DNA of 64,000 nucleotides, from positions 248,001-312,000 of the forward strand of contig NZ_FONV01000007.1 of NCBI RefSeq assembly GCF_900113015.1, written 5' to 3'. The stretch's first letter is position 1; each line of letters opens with the position of its first letter. The translations under genes were made by a program, and so were the position numbers. The notes under the pieces are model-generated. The model was not told the DNA's origin. It searched no databases and saw only the letters and a list, made by a program, of their open reading frames with translations. Positions 8,534-17,486 of this stretch are shown one piece after another. This DNA is from Actinoplanes philippinensis (lineage in GTDB: Bacteria; Actinomycetota; Actinomycetes; Mycobacteriales; Micromonosporaceae).

Positions 8534-10381
8534 TCAGACCGTCTGGGCGAGACGGTCGGCGAGCAGCTTGGCGAACTTGGCCGGGTCCTCCAGGTCGCCG
8601 CCCTCGGCGAGCAGCGCCGTCCCGTACAGCAGCTCGGCGGTGTCCCGCAGCGACGTGTCCTCCGCGCTGCGCTCGTGCGCCGCGCGCAGGCCCGCGACCA
8701 GCGGGTGGTCCGGGTTGAGCTCGAGGATCCGCTTGACCCGCGGGCCCTCCTGGCCCATCGCCCGATACATCTTCTCCAGCGCCGGGGTGATGTCGTCGGC
8801 GTCGCTGACCAGGCAGGCCGCCGAGGTGGTCAGCCGGTGCGACAGCCGCACCTCCTTGACCTGCTCGCTCAGCTTCTCGCCGAGGAAGCCGAGCAGCGGG
8901 CCGAAGTCGCCCTCGGGCTCCGGCTTCTCCTCGTCCTGGGGCAGGTCGACCGAGCCGCGGGCGATCGAGCGCAGTTTCCTGCCGTCGAAGTCGGGGACCA
9001 CGTCGGTCCAGATCTCGTCGACCGGGTCGGTGAGGATCAGCACCTCGTAGCCCTGCGCGCGGAACGCCTCCATGTGCGGCGAGTTCTCCACCTGGGAGCG
9101 GCTCTCGCCGGTCAGGAAGTAGATCTCCTCCTGGCCCTCCTTCATCCGCTCCACATATGCGGCGAGGGTGGTCGGCTCGGTGCCCTCGGTGGTGGCGAAC
9201 GACGCGATCTCCAGGATCGGCTTGTGGTTGTCGGGCTCGGCGAGCAGGCCCTCCTTGACCGCCCGGCCGAACTCGCGCCAGAACGTCGCGTACTTCTCCG
9301 GGTTGCTGGTCTGCAGGTCCTTGATCGTGGACAGCACCTTCTTGACCAGGCGGCGCCGGATCATCTGGATGTGCCGGTCCTGCTGCAGGATCTCGCGGGA
9401 GATGTTCAGCGAGAGGTCGGCCGCGTCCACCACGCCCTTGACGAAGCGCAGGTAGTCGGGGATCAGCTCCTTGCTGTCGTCCATGATGAAGACGCGCTTG
9501 ACGTAGAGCTGCAGCCCACGGCGGGCGTCACGCTGGAACAGGTCGTGCGGCGCCCGGGACGGGATGAAGAGGAGCGCCTCGTACTCGAAGGTGCCCTCCG
9601 CCTTCATGTTGATGATCTCGAGCGGATCGGTCCAGTCGTGGCTGATGTGCTTGTAGAACTCGTGATACTCCTCGTCGGTCACCTCGCTGCGCGGCCGCGC
9701 CCACAGGGCCTTCTGCGAGTTGAGGGTCTGCACCTCCTCGCCGGACCGCTTGCGGATCGGGAACGAGATGAAGTCCGAGTACCGCTTGACGATCTCCTTG
9801 AGCTTCCACTCGTCGGTGTAGTCGTAGAGCGCGTCGTCCTCGTCCTTGGGGCGCAGGTGCAGCGTCACCGTGGTGCCGATCGGCGCGTCCGGCGCCTCGT
9901 CGATGGTGAAGGTGCCCTCGCCGGTCGACTCCCAGCGGGTGCCGTGACCCTCGGTGCCGGCCTTGCGGGTCACCAGCTCGACCCTGTCGGCGACCATGAA
10001 CGTCGAGTAGAACCCGACACCGAACTGGCCGATCAGCTCGGGGCTCTCCTTGGCCTCCTTGAGCTTGCCCAGCAGCTCCGCGGTGCCCGACTTGGCGATC
10101 GTGCCGATCAGCGCCACGACCTCGTCGCGGGTCATGCCGATGCCGTTGTCACGGACCGCGAGCGTGCGTGCCTCGGCGTCGACCTCGATCTCGATGTGCA
10201 GGTCGGAGGTGTCCGCCTCGAGCCCGTCCTGCAGCTTCGCCAGGCGCAGCTTGTCCAGCGCGTCCGACGCGTTCGAGATCAGCTCGCGCAGGAAGATGTC
10301 CTTGTTCGAGTAGATCGAATGGACCATCAGCTGCAGCAGCTGGCGCGCCTCGGCCTGGAACTCCAACGTCTCCATCGTCAC
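8534..10381 (-). CDS. htpG: Molecular chaperone HtpG (Hsp90)
   Basis: The 615-residue protein has the Hsp90 order: an N-terminal GHKL ATPase with 'NASDALDKLR', 'DNGIGM', 'GTIAKSGT' and 'GQFGVGFYS', then the middle domain with 'RREILQQ'-type segment 'NISREILQQDRHIQMIR', and a C-terminal dimerisation domain. As in other bacterial forms it lacks the charged linker and MEEVD tail. It folds client proteins in the cytosol in an ATP-driven clamp cycle. ATG 10381 is used; METLE, two codons later, is also possible. It stands alone between convergent neighbours. No HAIR or CIRCE element was seen upstream. Confidence 0.97.
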   Translation of the reverse strand: MTMETLEFQAEARQLLQLMVHSIYSNKDIFLRELISNASDALDKLRLAKLQDGLEADTSDLHIEIEVDAEARTLAVRDNGIGMTRDEVVALIGTIAKSGTAELLGKLKEAKESPELIGQFGVGFYSTFMVADRVELVTRKAGTEGHGTRWESTGEGTFTIDEAPDAPIGTTVTLHLRPKDEDDALYDYTDEWKLKEIVKRYSDFISFPIRKRSGEEVQTLNSQKALWARPRSEVTDEEYHEFYKHISHDWTDPLEIINMKAEGTFEYEALLFIPSRAPHDLFQRDARRGLQLYVKRVFIMDDSKELIPDYLRFVKGVVDAADLSLNISREILQQDRHIQMIRRRLVKKVLSTIKDLQTSNPEKYATFWREFGRAVKEGLLAEPDNHKPILEIASFATTEGTEPTTLAAYVERMKEGQEEIYFLTGESRSQVENSPHMEAFRAQGYEVLILTDPVDEIWTDVVPDFDGRKLRSIARGSVDLPQDEEKPEPEGDFGPLLGFLGEKLSEQVKEVRLSHRLTTSAACLVSDADDITPALEKMYRAMGQEGPRVKRILELNPDHPLVAGLRAAHERSAEDTSLRDTAELLYGTALLAEGGDLEDPAKFAKLLADRLAQTV

Positions 10382-10440
10382 CCGTTTCCGTCATGTCCGG
10401 TGGTTCCCACCCGATCGTAGGACCCCCGCCCGGCCGCCCG

Positions 10441-11325
10441 TCAGGCGACGTGGCGGACCGCACCGGCCGGCGCCGGCGGGACCGCTCCCGGATGCAGGAT
10501 CGCGGCGATCGCCTCCACTCCGTCCACGAGGCGGGGCCCCGGGCGTACCACCAGGCCGTCGCCGTCGATCGCCCACACCGACGCGCCCGGGAAATGCGGA
10601 ACCACCGCCTCCGCCTGGCGGACCGCGCCGTCCAGGTGGTAACCGCAGGGCGTGACCAGCACGATCTCCGGCCGCGGAGCGGCCAGCTCGGCCCACGAGA
10701 CCTGGACCGAACGCCGGCCGGGCCGGGCCGCGACCGGTTCGCCACCGGCCGCGACGATCAGATCCGGCACCCAGTGCCCCGCCGTGAACGGCGGATCCAC
10801 CCACTCCACCACCGCGACCCGAGGGCGAGGCCGCCCGGCCACCGCGGCACTCACCGCCGCCAGCCTCGCCCGCAGGCCGGCGACAAGATCAAGACCCCGT
10901 TGCGGTACGCCCGCCGCGTTCGCCACCACGCAAAAGGTGTCCAGGACGTCCGGGAGGGTGTGCGGGTCGAGTGACAGCACCTCACTGCGGCAGCCGAGGT
11001 GGCTCAACGCCCGGTCGACGTGCCCCGACGGCAGCGCGCACACCCGGCACAGGTCCTGGGTGAGAATCAGGTCCGGGTCGAGTCCGGCGAGCGCCCCGGC
11101 GTGCAGCGTGTAGAGGTCGCCGCCGGCCGACATCTGCGTGCGCACGTAGTCGTCGATCTCGCCGGGCGTCATCGTGCTGGTGTCGCGCCCGCCGACCACC
11201 ACCGTCTTCTCCGAGCGGGCGGCGGCCGGCTCGTCGCACTCGAACGTGACGCCGACCAGGTCGTCACCGAGCCCAAGAGCGTAGACGATCTCGGTCGCGG
11301 ACGGCAGCAGGGACACCAGGCGCAT
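10441..11325 (-). CDS. BtuF-like cobalamin/corrinoid-binding protein without signal peptide
   Basis: The 294-residue protein begins directly with 'RLVSLLPSATEIVYALGLGDDLVGVTFECD', the class III periplasmic-binding fold typical of BtuF. It continues with 'LDPDLILTQDLCRVCALPSG', a segment seen in the cytoplasmic 'cobalamin-binding protein' subgroup. There is no signal peptide or lipobox, so it is not a normal ABC-transporter receptor, and no BtuCD genes are near. The usual annotation is cobalamin-binding protein; its role in the cytosol is unsettled. It is transcribed toward htpG, 59 bp away. Confidence 0.85.
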   Translation of the reverse strand: MRLVSLLPSATEIVYALGLGDDLVGVTFECDEPAAARSEKTVVVGGRDTSTMTPGEIDDYVRTQMSAGGDLYTLHAGALAGLDPDLILTQDLCRVCALPSGHVDRALSHLGCRSEVLSLDPHTLPDVLDTFCVVANAAGVPQRGLDLVAGLRARLAAVSAAVAGRPRPRVAVVEWVDPPFTAGHWVPDLIVAAGGEPVAARPGRRSVQVSWAELAAPRPEIVLVTPCGYHLDGAVRQAEAVVPHFPGASVWAIDGDGLVVRPGPRLVDGVEAIAAILHPGAVPPAPAGAVRHVA

Positions 11326-11467
11326 GCCCCCATACTCCCGGACTACGACCGGGGGATGATGCCGGGCCGCGTAGTTACCACCTTGGACCGATGTGGGGGC
11401 GCATCGGGAACGGGAATGCTGGGCGGCACCGGATCGACGGATACTGCGACCACCGGAAGGGACTCCG

Positions 11468-12037
11468 ATGACGACGGCACCGCCGGCCCACGACGACGTT
11501 CTCGTTCTCGACTACCTGGCCTCGCTCTGGGCGGCCGCCGCCGACCTGCCACCGGAGACGCGCGACGAGCTGATGAACACCGTCGCCGGTTACATCGCGA
11601 TGCGGCGTGACCTGGCCGACGACCCGTCCCGGGTGCTCGGCCGGTTAGGGCCGCCCGACCAGCTCGTCGCCGCGGTGCGCCGCAGCGGCGCCCCCACCCA
11701 TCTGCGCCTGCCCGGCCCACCGGCCGCCACCCCGGCCGCGCCCGCCGGCGGCTCCGAGCGGGTCGCGGTGGGCCTGCTGACCGCCGGCGCGGTCGCCCTC
11801 CCGATGGTCGGCCAGGCGGCCGGCCTGATGGTCGCGACGGTGTCCCCCCGCTGGACCCCGGTCCAGAAGGCCGCGGCCTGGCTGCTGGCCACCGGCCCGG
11901 TCCTCGGCGCGATGTTCCTGCTGACGCTGGCCGGCGTCGCACTCCTCAGCGGCTTGGGTTTCCTGATGGTCTATGCGGCGGCATGCACCGGTTCGATCGC
12001 GGCGGGCCTGACCCTGCACGCCTGCGCCCGGCCGTGA
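11468..12037 (+). CDS. HAAS-domain membrane protein
   Basis: I start at ATG 11468, after GGAAGGGA. The 189-residue product has an N-terminal helical domain ('VLVLDYLASLWAAAADLPPETRDEL', then 'PSRVLGRLGPPDQLVAAVR') that resembles the HAAS domain of membrane-associated signalling proteins. An Ala/Pro linker and three or four hydrophobic helices follow (from about residue 98). HAAS proteins are often encoded with PadR regulators, but none is adjacent here. The function is unknown. Confidence 0.75.
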   Translation: MTTAPPAHDDVLVLDYLASLWAAAADLPPETRDELMNTVAGYIAMRRDLADDPSRVLGRLGPPDQLVAAVRRSGAPTHLRLPGPPAATPAAPAGGSERVAVGLLTAGAVALPMVGQAAGLMVATVSPRWTPVQKAAAWLLATGPVLGAMFLLTLAGVALLSGLGFLMVYAAACTGSIAAGLTLHACARP

Positions 12038-12074
12038 CCGCCCCGGCCCACATGCGGCAGCTTCCGCACACTCC

Positions 12075-12114
12075 GAAGCCGGCCGCCGGCCGGTGAAGCC
12101 GGCCGCCGGCCGGT
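12075..12114. repeat. Two 20-bp direct repeats, each self-complementary
   Basis: Two exact 20-bp copies (GAAGCCGGCCGCCGGCCGGT) lie head to tail between convergent genes. Each contains CCGGC...GCCGG arms, so each can fold, and together they may act as a terminator. Confidence 0.7.
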
Positions 12115-12148
12115 GACGGCGGACGGACGGCGTCCTCCGGCCGGATGA

Positions 12149-13210
12149 TCAGTGGATCGGGGGCCGGCCGACGAACGTCTCCGTCCGCCCTCGCCGGGCG
12201 TTGTAGACCTGTTCGGGCGGATGCACGTGCTCGCCACCCATCGCGATGGCGTCGAACCGCTCCCGGTCGACCGGCTCGCCCGGCTCCGGCATCGGCGCCC
12301 ACCTGTCCCAGGGCAGGCAGATCGCGTCGTCGAGGCAGGCGATGTCACGCAGCACCACAGCCGCCACCACGGACTCCCCCGCCACCGCGTCCGCCCGGGA
12401 CCCGGCTCCCCCGGCCACGTCTGCTTTCCCCTCCTCTCCGGCCACCTCGCCTTTCCCGGCTCCTCCGGCCGTCTCCGCGTGCCCCGGTTCCCCGGCGTTC
12501 CGCCGTCCCGCGGCCACAGGCGCATTCCCCGCTTCCCTGGCGACCTCGGCGTACCCTGCTTCGCCGGGCGGCGCCGTGTCGCCGGTCGTTCCGGTCGAAG
12601 CCGGGTCGGCGCGGGCCGCGGTGAGGTGCGAGCCGTACCGGGCGGGGTCGTGGCCGTGCCGGATCGCGATCCAGGCGTTCTGGCCGCCGACCCAGGCTCG
12701 GCCGCGGGGCACGTCGAGCGCCGGCAGCAGGAGCGGCAGCGCCGGCCGTTGCTCCTCGTCGAGCTGGACGTCGGCGAGCAACCAGCGGCCGAGGCGTCGT
12801 TCGTGGTATTCGACGAGCCAATGCTCCTCGTAGCGGCCGGCGATGAGATAGGTCGCGAACCCGCAGCGGACACGGGCCGGCACGCCACGGGCCCGCAGCA
12901 CGGCCGCCGCCACCGTGGCGAAACCCCGGGCGGTGGTCACGACGCGCCGCCCGGGTGGGCGGGGCTCCGACAGCGGCCGGGCGTCGCGGGCGGTCACCGC
13001 GTCGAGCATGTCGCCGGCGGAGCGCAGGTGCACCGTACGCCGATCGGTCTCGGTCAGCGGGATGCCCAGCGTCGCTGCCCGCTCCTCCAGCAGGAACAGT
13101 CCTCGCACCACCGGGGCGATCGACTCGATGCGGGGCGGGATCGCCGCAAAGGACCTCGCGTGCGGGCCGAGCGTGGTCAGCGGTCCCGCGTCGAGGTGTC
13201 TGCGCAGCAT
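12149..13210 (-). CDS. Transglutaminase-like protein lacking the catalytic cysteine
   Basis: The 353-residue protein belongs to an actinobacterial transglutaminase-like family that starts 'MLR...GPLTTLGPHA'. In the core, the position normally occupied by the catalytic Cys (family 'NCRxF') reads 'TARGF' with Ala at 94 (codon GCC), while the expected His (130, 'EEHWLVEYH') and Asp (147, 'LLADVQLD') remain. The enzyme is therefore probably inactive as a protease or transglutaminase. Residues about 202-279 are a Gly/Ala/Glu-rich stretch from imperfect DNA repeats, inserted before the conserved C-terminal part ('VVLRDIACLDDAICLPWDRW'). Start ATG 13210 matches the family; ATG 13225 is an alternative. 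Confidence 0.75.
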   Translation of the reverse strand: MLRRHLDAGPLTTLGPHARSFAAIPPRIESIAPVVRGLFLLEERAATLGIPLTETDRRTVHLRSAGDMLDAVTARDARPLSEPRPPGRRVVTTARGFATVAAAVLRARGVPARVRCGFATYLIAGRYEEHWLVEYHERRLGRWLLADVQLDEEQRPALPLLLPALDVPRGRAWVGGQNAWIAIRHGHDPARYGSHLTAARADPASTGTTGDTAPPGEAGYAEVAREAGNAPVAAGRRNAGEPGHAETAGGAGKGEVAGEEGKADVAGGAGSRADAVAGESVVAAVVLRDIACLDDAICLPWDRWAPMPEPGEPVDRERFDAIAMGGEHVHPPEQVYNARRGRTETFVGRPPIH

Positions 13211-13303
13211 GATCCAGCAGAACACATCGATGCCACAGCGGTCACTCCCACTTGATCATGGCGGGTCTCTGGTACACAGTGGAGCACTCATCGAGGGGGC
13301 GAC

Positions 13304-14644
13304 ATGGCGTGGTGGAAGAACCGTGACCAGGACCGGCAGCCGGACGAGGCGGCCCCGGCCGGCGACTGGCGCGACGACCCGCGGGTGGCCCGGGTCGCCG
13401 AGTTGACCTCGCACGCCCTTGAGCTGCAGAGACTCGGGCACATCGAGCAGGCGCTGAGCGGCGCGCAGGAGGGTGTGGCGCTGGGGCGGCAACTCGTCCG
13501 GGCCTACCCGGAGCCGGTTCATCTGCAGGAGCTGGCCGGCATGCTCTACGGGCTGGCCGGGATCCTGAACCGGGTCGGGCGGCCCGAGGAGGCCGCCGAC
13601 GTGCTGGCGGAGAGCCTGGCGGCGTACCGCGATGTGGCCGGCGCCGGTGTCGGCGGCATCGCGCCGCTGATCGCCGACGTCCGCGCCCGGCAGGCGTCCT
13701 CGCTGGCGCACCTGGGCCGGATCACCAGCGCCGTGGTGCACGCCGACCTCGCGGTGGCCGCCTACCGGGAACTCGCCGACGGCCCGGACGGCGCCGGGCA
13801 TCTGGCCGACCTGGTCCGGGTGCTCGGGGTGAACGCGCAGGTGCTGGCCCTCGCCGGCGATCCGGACCTGGCGTGCGCGTCGGCCGAGGCGGCGATCGGG
13901 ACGTTCACCCGCAACCGGGCGGCCTTCGAGCGGATGCCGCAGGCCGCCGCCTACCTCACGATGCTGTCGTCGTCGTGTTCCCTGGCGAGCCGCATCCACG
14001 CCGCCAACGACCGGATCGAGCGGGCCCTGGCCGCCGACGACATCGCGGTTCGCCTCACCCAGCAGCTGGTCGAGTACGGCGGGTCCGGGCACCGTGACCT
14101 GCACGCGGCCGCCATCGCGCGGCTGGGAGCCCATCTGCTCGCGGCGGACCGGGCGGCGGCGGGCGCGGCCCGGATACGCGAGTCCCGGGCCATCGACGCC
14201 GCCGCGGCCGACGCCGAGCTGGCCGAGATCCAGGACACGCGGGGTGAGGCCGACCGGTTCGGCCTGACCCTCTCGTACGCGCTGCGGCAGGCCGCCGAAC
14301 TGGGCGTCGACGGTGCCGGCGGCGTGCTCGACCTGACCGCCGCCGACCCGGGCGTGGAGGCGGTGACACCGTCGACGCGCTGCGCCCCGGAGCGGGTCGC
14401 GGCGCGCGCCGAGGCCCTCGGCCGGGTCGGCCTGGCGGCGCTGTCACCGGCCCCGGGCGAGGGTTACCGGATCGGCGTCGAGGCCCATCTGATGTTCGCG
14501 GCGCTGTCCGAGCGCGGAGCCGCGACGCCACCGTTCTGGACCGAACTGCTGGACCGGCTGCTGACCGAGTTCGGCGAGGACCTGCTCGGCACGGACGTCA
14601 CCGATTGGCGTGACCGCAGCGTGGGATCGCCGAGCGCCACCTGA
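13304..14644 (+). CDS. Tetratricopeptide-repeat protein, function unknown
   Basis: The 446-residue soluble protein begins at ATG 13304 after GAGGGGGCGAC. Residues about 30-270 form successive helix pairs with TPR-like spacing ('GHIEQALSGAQEGVALGRQL', 'GRPEEAADVLAESLAAYRDV', 'GRITSAVVHADLAVAAYREL'). This is the pattern of actinobacterial TPR proteins that follow peptide or signalling partners, but no other domain is visible. The C-terminal 100 residues are helical without a match I recognise. It is convergent with the VanJ-like gene, 21 bp away. Confidence 0.75.
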   Translation: MAWWKNRDQDRQPDEAAPAGDWRDDPRVARVAELTSHALELQRLGHIEQALSGAQEGVALGRQLVRAYPEPVHLQELAGMLYGLAGILNRVGRPEEAADVLAESLAAYRDVAGAGVGGIAPLIADVRARQASSLAHLGRITSAVVHADLAVAAYRELADGPDGAGHLADLVRVLGVNAQVLALAGDPDLACASAEAAIGTFTRNRAAFERMPQAAAYLTMLSSSCSLASRIHAANDRIERALAADDIAVRLTQQLVEYGGSGHRDLHAAAIARLGAHLLAADRAAAGAARIRESRAIDAAAADAELAEIQDTRGEADRFGLTLSYALRQAAELGVDGAGGVLDLTAADPGVEAVTPSTRCAPERVAARAEALGRVGLAALSPAPGEGYRIGVEAHLMFAALSERGAATPPFWTELLDRLLTEFGEDLLGTDVTDWRDRSVGSPSAT

Positions 14645-14665
14645 CCGCGGGGGTGGCGGCGTCGC

Positions 14666-15595
14666 TCAGACGGTCAGGCGGGCGACGATCGGGAGGTGGT
14701 CGCTGCCGGTCCGGGGCAGCGTCCGGACCGAGGTGACGGTCAGCGAGCGGGCCAGGACCTGGTCGATCCGGGCGATCGGCAGGGATGCCGGGAAGGTGAA
14801 GGCGAAATCGGAGCCGTCGGTGGCCAGGTGGGCGGTGACGGGTTCGAGGCCGTGGTCGGCGATGGTGGCGTTCAGGTCGCCGAGGAGGATCACCCGCTCG
14901 TGTCGTTCGGCGGCCAGCGCCGCGCCCAGCTTCCGGGCGCTGTCGTCGCGGCGGGTGGTGTCGAGGCCGGTCGGGCCCGGGCGCACCGACGACAGGTGGG
15001 CCACGTAGACGGCGATGTCGCCATACGGGGTGTGCGCGACAGCGCGGAGGCCGCGGTTCCAGTCGTCGCCGAGGCCGAGGGGCCGGATGTCCAGCGGCGC
15101 GGCCTCGATGAGCGGGTGCCGGGACCAGAGCGCGACGGTGCCGTGGACGGTGTGGTGGGCGTAGGCGGCGGGGAACGCGGCCGCGTAGGCGGGCACCGCT
15201 GCGGGGGTGATCTCCTCGAGGGCGACCAGGTCGGGTCCGGCCGCGACGAGGGTGCGGACGGTGCCGGCCGGGTCCGGGTTCTCGTCGCTGACGTTGTGCT
15301 GGACCACGACCAGGTCGGAGGCCGCGTCGCGGTCCGGCAGGAGGTGGCCGCCGAAGATCGCCAGCCAGGCGGCCAGCGGCAGCGCCGTCGCGAGCAGAGC
15401 CGGCCGGGAGCGGCGCAGGAGGGCCGGCAGGAGCAGCACCGGGATGCTGAGGCCGAGCCAGGGCCGGACGGTCGGGAGCAGGCTGCCGCCGGGCAACACC
15501 AGAAGCACCGCGACGACAGCCGCCACCGGCGCCAGCACGAACCGGCCGAGCCGGTCGGAGGCGCCGGAATTCCGCACCGGCTCGGAGATCCGCAC
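14666..15595 (-). CDS. VanJ-like membrane endonuclease/exonuclease/phosphatase-family protein
   Basis: The 309-residue protein has three N-terminal hydrophobic helices (about residues 20-40, 48-62, 68-85) and then an EEP-fold domain, with 'VVQHNVSDENPD', 'ALEEITP', the metal-site 'LLGDLNAT' and the terminal 'GSDHLPIVA'. This layout matches VanJ of Streptomyces coelicolor, a membrane protein with an outward-facing EEP domain linked to teicoplanin resistance. Acting on undecaprenyl-linked or other lipid phosphates at the outer membrane face is inference. The start is GTG 15595. It follows the radical SAM set on the same strand after a 95-bp gap. Confidence 0.85.
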   Translation of the reverse strand: MRISEPVRNSGASDRLGRFVLAPVAAVVAVLLVLPGGSLLPTVRPWLGLSIPVLLLPALLRRSRPALLATALPLAAWLAIFGGHLLPDRDAASDLVVVQHNVSDENPDPAGTVRTLVAAGPDLVALEEITPAAVPAYAAAFPAAYAHHTVHGTVALWSRHPLIEAAPLDIRPLGLGDDWNRGLRAVAHTPYGDIAVYVAHLSSVRPGPTGLDTTRRDDSARKLGAALAAERHERVILLGDLNATIADHGLEPVTAHLATDGSDFAFTFPASLPIARIDQVLARSLTVTSVRTLPRTGSDHLPIVARLTV

Positions 15596-15690
15596 GCGGC
15601 GATGCTCGCACAGCCGGTCAAATCACCCGCCGCCACAGCCACGGCGACAGCAGGCCGATCCCCCGCCACCACGACCACGGCGGCAGCGGG

Positions 15691-15945
15691 TCAGGCCCCG
15701 CCGGGCCACCAGGCGCGGACCGTCGCGGTCAGAGCCGCCACGAGCAGCACGGTGAGGTAGGCGAGGACCATCCGGACGTCCCGCAGCAGGCACGACGACC
15801 GCCGCAGCCCCTGCCGCCGGGCCCGCAGGTACCCGGCCAGCCCGAGCCCCGCGAAGAAGGCCACCGCCACCGGCCCGCACAGCCAGGTCAGCGCGGCCAC
15901 TGTCGCGTAAACGCAGAGGCGCAGCGGGTCGGGTGGGCTGCTCAC
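15691..15945 (-). CDS. Small membrane protein translationally coupled to the radical SAM gene
   Basis: The 84-residue protein starts at GTG 15945 in a GTGA overlap with the radical SAM stop, which favours this start over longer frames. It has two or three hydrophobic segments ('LCVYATVAALTWLCGPVAVA', 'FFAGLGLAGYL' and 'MVLAYLTVLLVAALTATV') separated by a basic loop (RARRQGLRR). No family is recognised. The coupling suggests a partner or membrane anchor for the upstream enzyme. Confidence 0.7.
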   Translation of the reverse strand: MSSPPDPLRLCVYATVAALTWLCGPVAVAFFAGLGLAGYLRARRQGLRRSSCLLRDVRMVLAYLTVLLVAALTATVRAWWPGGA

Positions 15946-17486
15946 GGCCCGGCGACCCGGGACAGCCGCTGGCCGGACAGCGCCGGCCAGGCCTGCACCG
16001 CGCAGAACGGCGCGCACTGGTCCCGGTCGTCACGGCGGGTGCCGACGTGCACGCAGCACTGCAGCAGCCGTTCCTCGATCATCGTGGCGATGTCCATGAA
16101 CGGTTTCACGGTGATCCGTTTGACGCGTTCGGCGAGCAGGCTGCGCAGCCGGTCCCGGCGGCCGGGCAGCGCCAGGGTCGCCAGCGTGCCGATGCCGAGA
16201 TCGCAGCCGGTGCAGATGTCACGCCACAGGTCGCCGATCCGGGGATGCGACAGCGACGACTGTTCGGAGAGCAGGCCGAGCACCGACTCCCGGACGGCCT
16301 GGCGCAGCTCGGCGGGCAGGCCGGTGTCGGCGATCCGGTTGGCGACCAGGCCGGGCGCCTCGGCGAGCAGCGCCAGCAACCGGTCGTGGCCGATCAGCGT
16401 GGTGAGCGAGCGCCAGCGGCCGGTGTCGTCGCGCAGCAGGTAGCCGACCGAGCAGCAGTGCGGGTGCGAGCACGGCAGGGCGGTCAGGTCGCGCCAGGTG
16501 ACCCGGTCGCCGGTCTGCGGGCCGAGACGGGCGAGCACGCCGGTGTGGGTGAGGCGGCGGTTCCAGTCGATCGGGCCGGAGCGGCCGGACCCGAACTGCG
16601 GCTGCACGGTGACCCCGCCGACGTACGGGGTGGCCAGCGCCCGGTCGATCACCGCGCCGATCTCGCCGTCGTTGACGCCGAGGGCCGCGGTCATGGTCAG
16701 CGTCGTGAAGATCCCGGCCGCGGACAGCCGGTCGATCGCCTCCTCCTTGTGCCGGCCCAGATCGGCGCCACGATGATGCCGGTGGGCGGCGGCCGACGTG
16801 CCGTCGTACTGCAGATAGACCTCGACCCGGTCGCGGTGCCGGGCGAGCAGGCCGAGCAGGGCGTCGTCGCGGGCCAAGGTGAGCCCGTTGCTGTTGACGA
16901 GCACCCGCACGATCGGCCGTTGCGCCACCTCGTCGAGCAGTTTCGGCAGGTCCGGGTGGAGGGTGGGCTCTCCGCCGGAGAGCATGAGGACGTCGAGGCG
17001 GCCGTTCTCCCGGGCCAGCCGGGCGTCGATGTTCGCGAGCACGTCGGCGATCGGCACCGGCTCCCCGGCCGACGGCGACGACGACGTGAAGCAGGTCGGG
17101 CAGCGCAGGTTGCAGCCGTCGGTCAGGTCGGTGAGCAGGATGCACGTGTGCTGCGTCTGCATCTCCGGCAGCCCGTCGAGGTAGGCGGCCGGCACCGGGG
17201 CGAAGTTGCCGGCGACGTCGGGCACGTGCTGTTTGGTCGGCGCCGTCCACTGTTCGAGGTAGGTGAGGATGGCCGGGTCCTCGTCGTAGAGGGTGCGGAC
17301 CAGGCCGTGCCGGGGACAGCCGCGTTCCAGCCAGACCCGCTCGTCACGGATCATCAGCCGGCCCGACAGACGGGCGACGCCGGCCAGGTCACCGCCGGGG
17401 TCGTCGAGGTGGCAGTGCGGGCAGAACGCGTTGACGTACCGATGGATGCGATCACCGCGCAACGGCATCCCGATGCTCAGGCCCAT
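15942..17486 (-). CDS. Radical SAM enzyme of the MJ0619/tetraether lipid synthase (COG1964) type
   Basis: The 514-residue protein starts at ATG 17486 behind GGAG. The cluster motif CxxxCxxC is at C125, C129, C132 ('DGCNLRCPTCF'). N-terminal C22xxC25 and C57PxH60 ('ERGCPRHG') match the small rubredoxin-like module of the family. Later 'PCSHPHCCSVGYL', 'CTGC', and C477C478VHVG...C491xxxC495 ('QCAPFC') match the extra iron-sulfur ligands typical of COG1964. Members include the archaeal tetraether synthase Tes, which joins lipid tails by C-C bonds. The gene overlaps an Lgt-like gene upstream by 10 bp and a small membrane gene downstream, so a membrane-lipid substrate is a reasonable inference. 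Its actual reaction is unknown. Confidence 0.85.
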   Translation of the reverse strand: MGLSIGMPLRGDRIHRYVNAFCPHCHLDDPGGDLAGVARLSGRLMIRDERVWLERGCPRHGLVRTLYDEDPAILTYLEQWTAPTKQHVPDVAGNFAPVPAAYLDGLPEMQTQHTCILLTDLTDGCNLRCPTCFTSSSPSAGEPVPIADVLANIDARLARENGRLDVLMLSGGEPTLHPDLPKLLDEVAQRPIVRVLVNSNGLTLARDDALLGLLARHRDRVEVYLQYDGTSAAAHRHHRGADLGRHKEEAIDRLSAAGIFTTLTMTAALGVNDGEIGAVIDRALATPYVGGVTVQPQFGSGRSGPIDWNRRLTHTGVLARLGPQTGDRVTWRDLTALPCSHPHCCSVGYLLRDDTGRWRSLTTLIGHDRLLALLAEAPGLVANRIADTGLPAELRQAVRESVLGLLSEQSSLSHPRIGDLWRDICTGCDLGIGTLATLALPGRRDRLRSLLAERVKRITVKPFMDIATMIEERLLQCCVHVGTRRDDRDQCAPFCAVQAWPALSGQRLSRVAGP

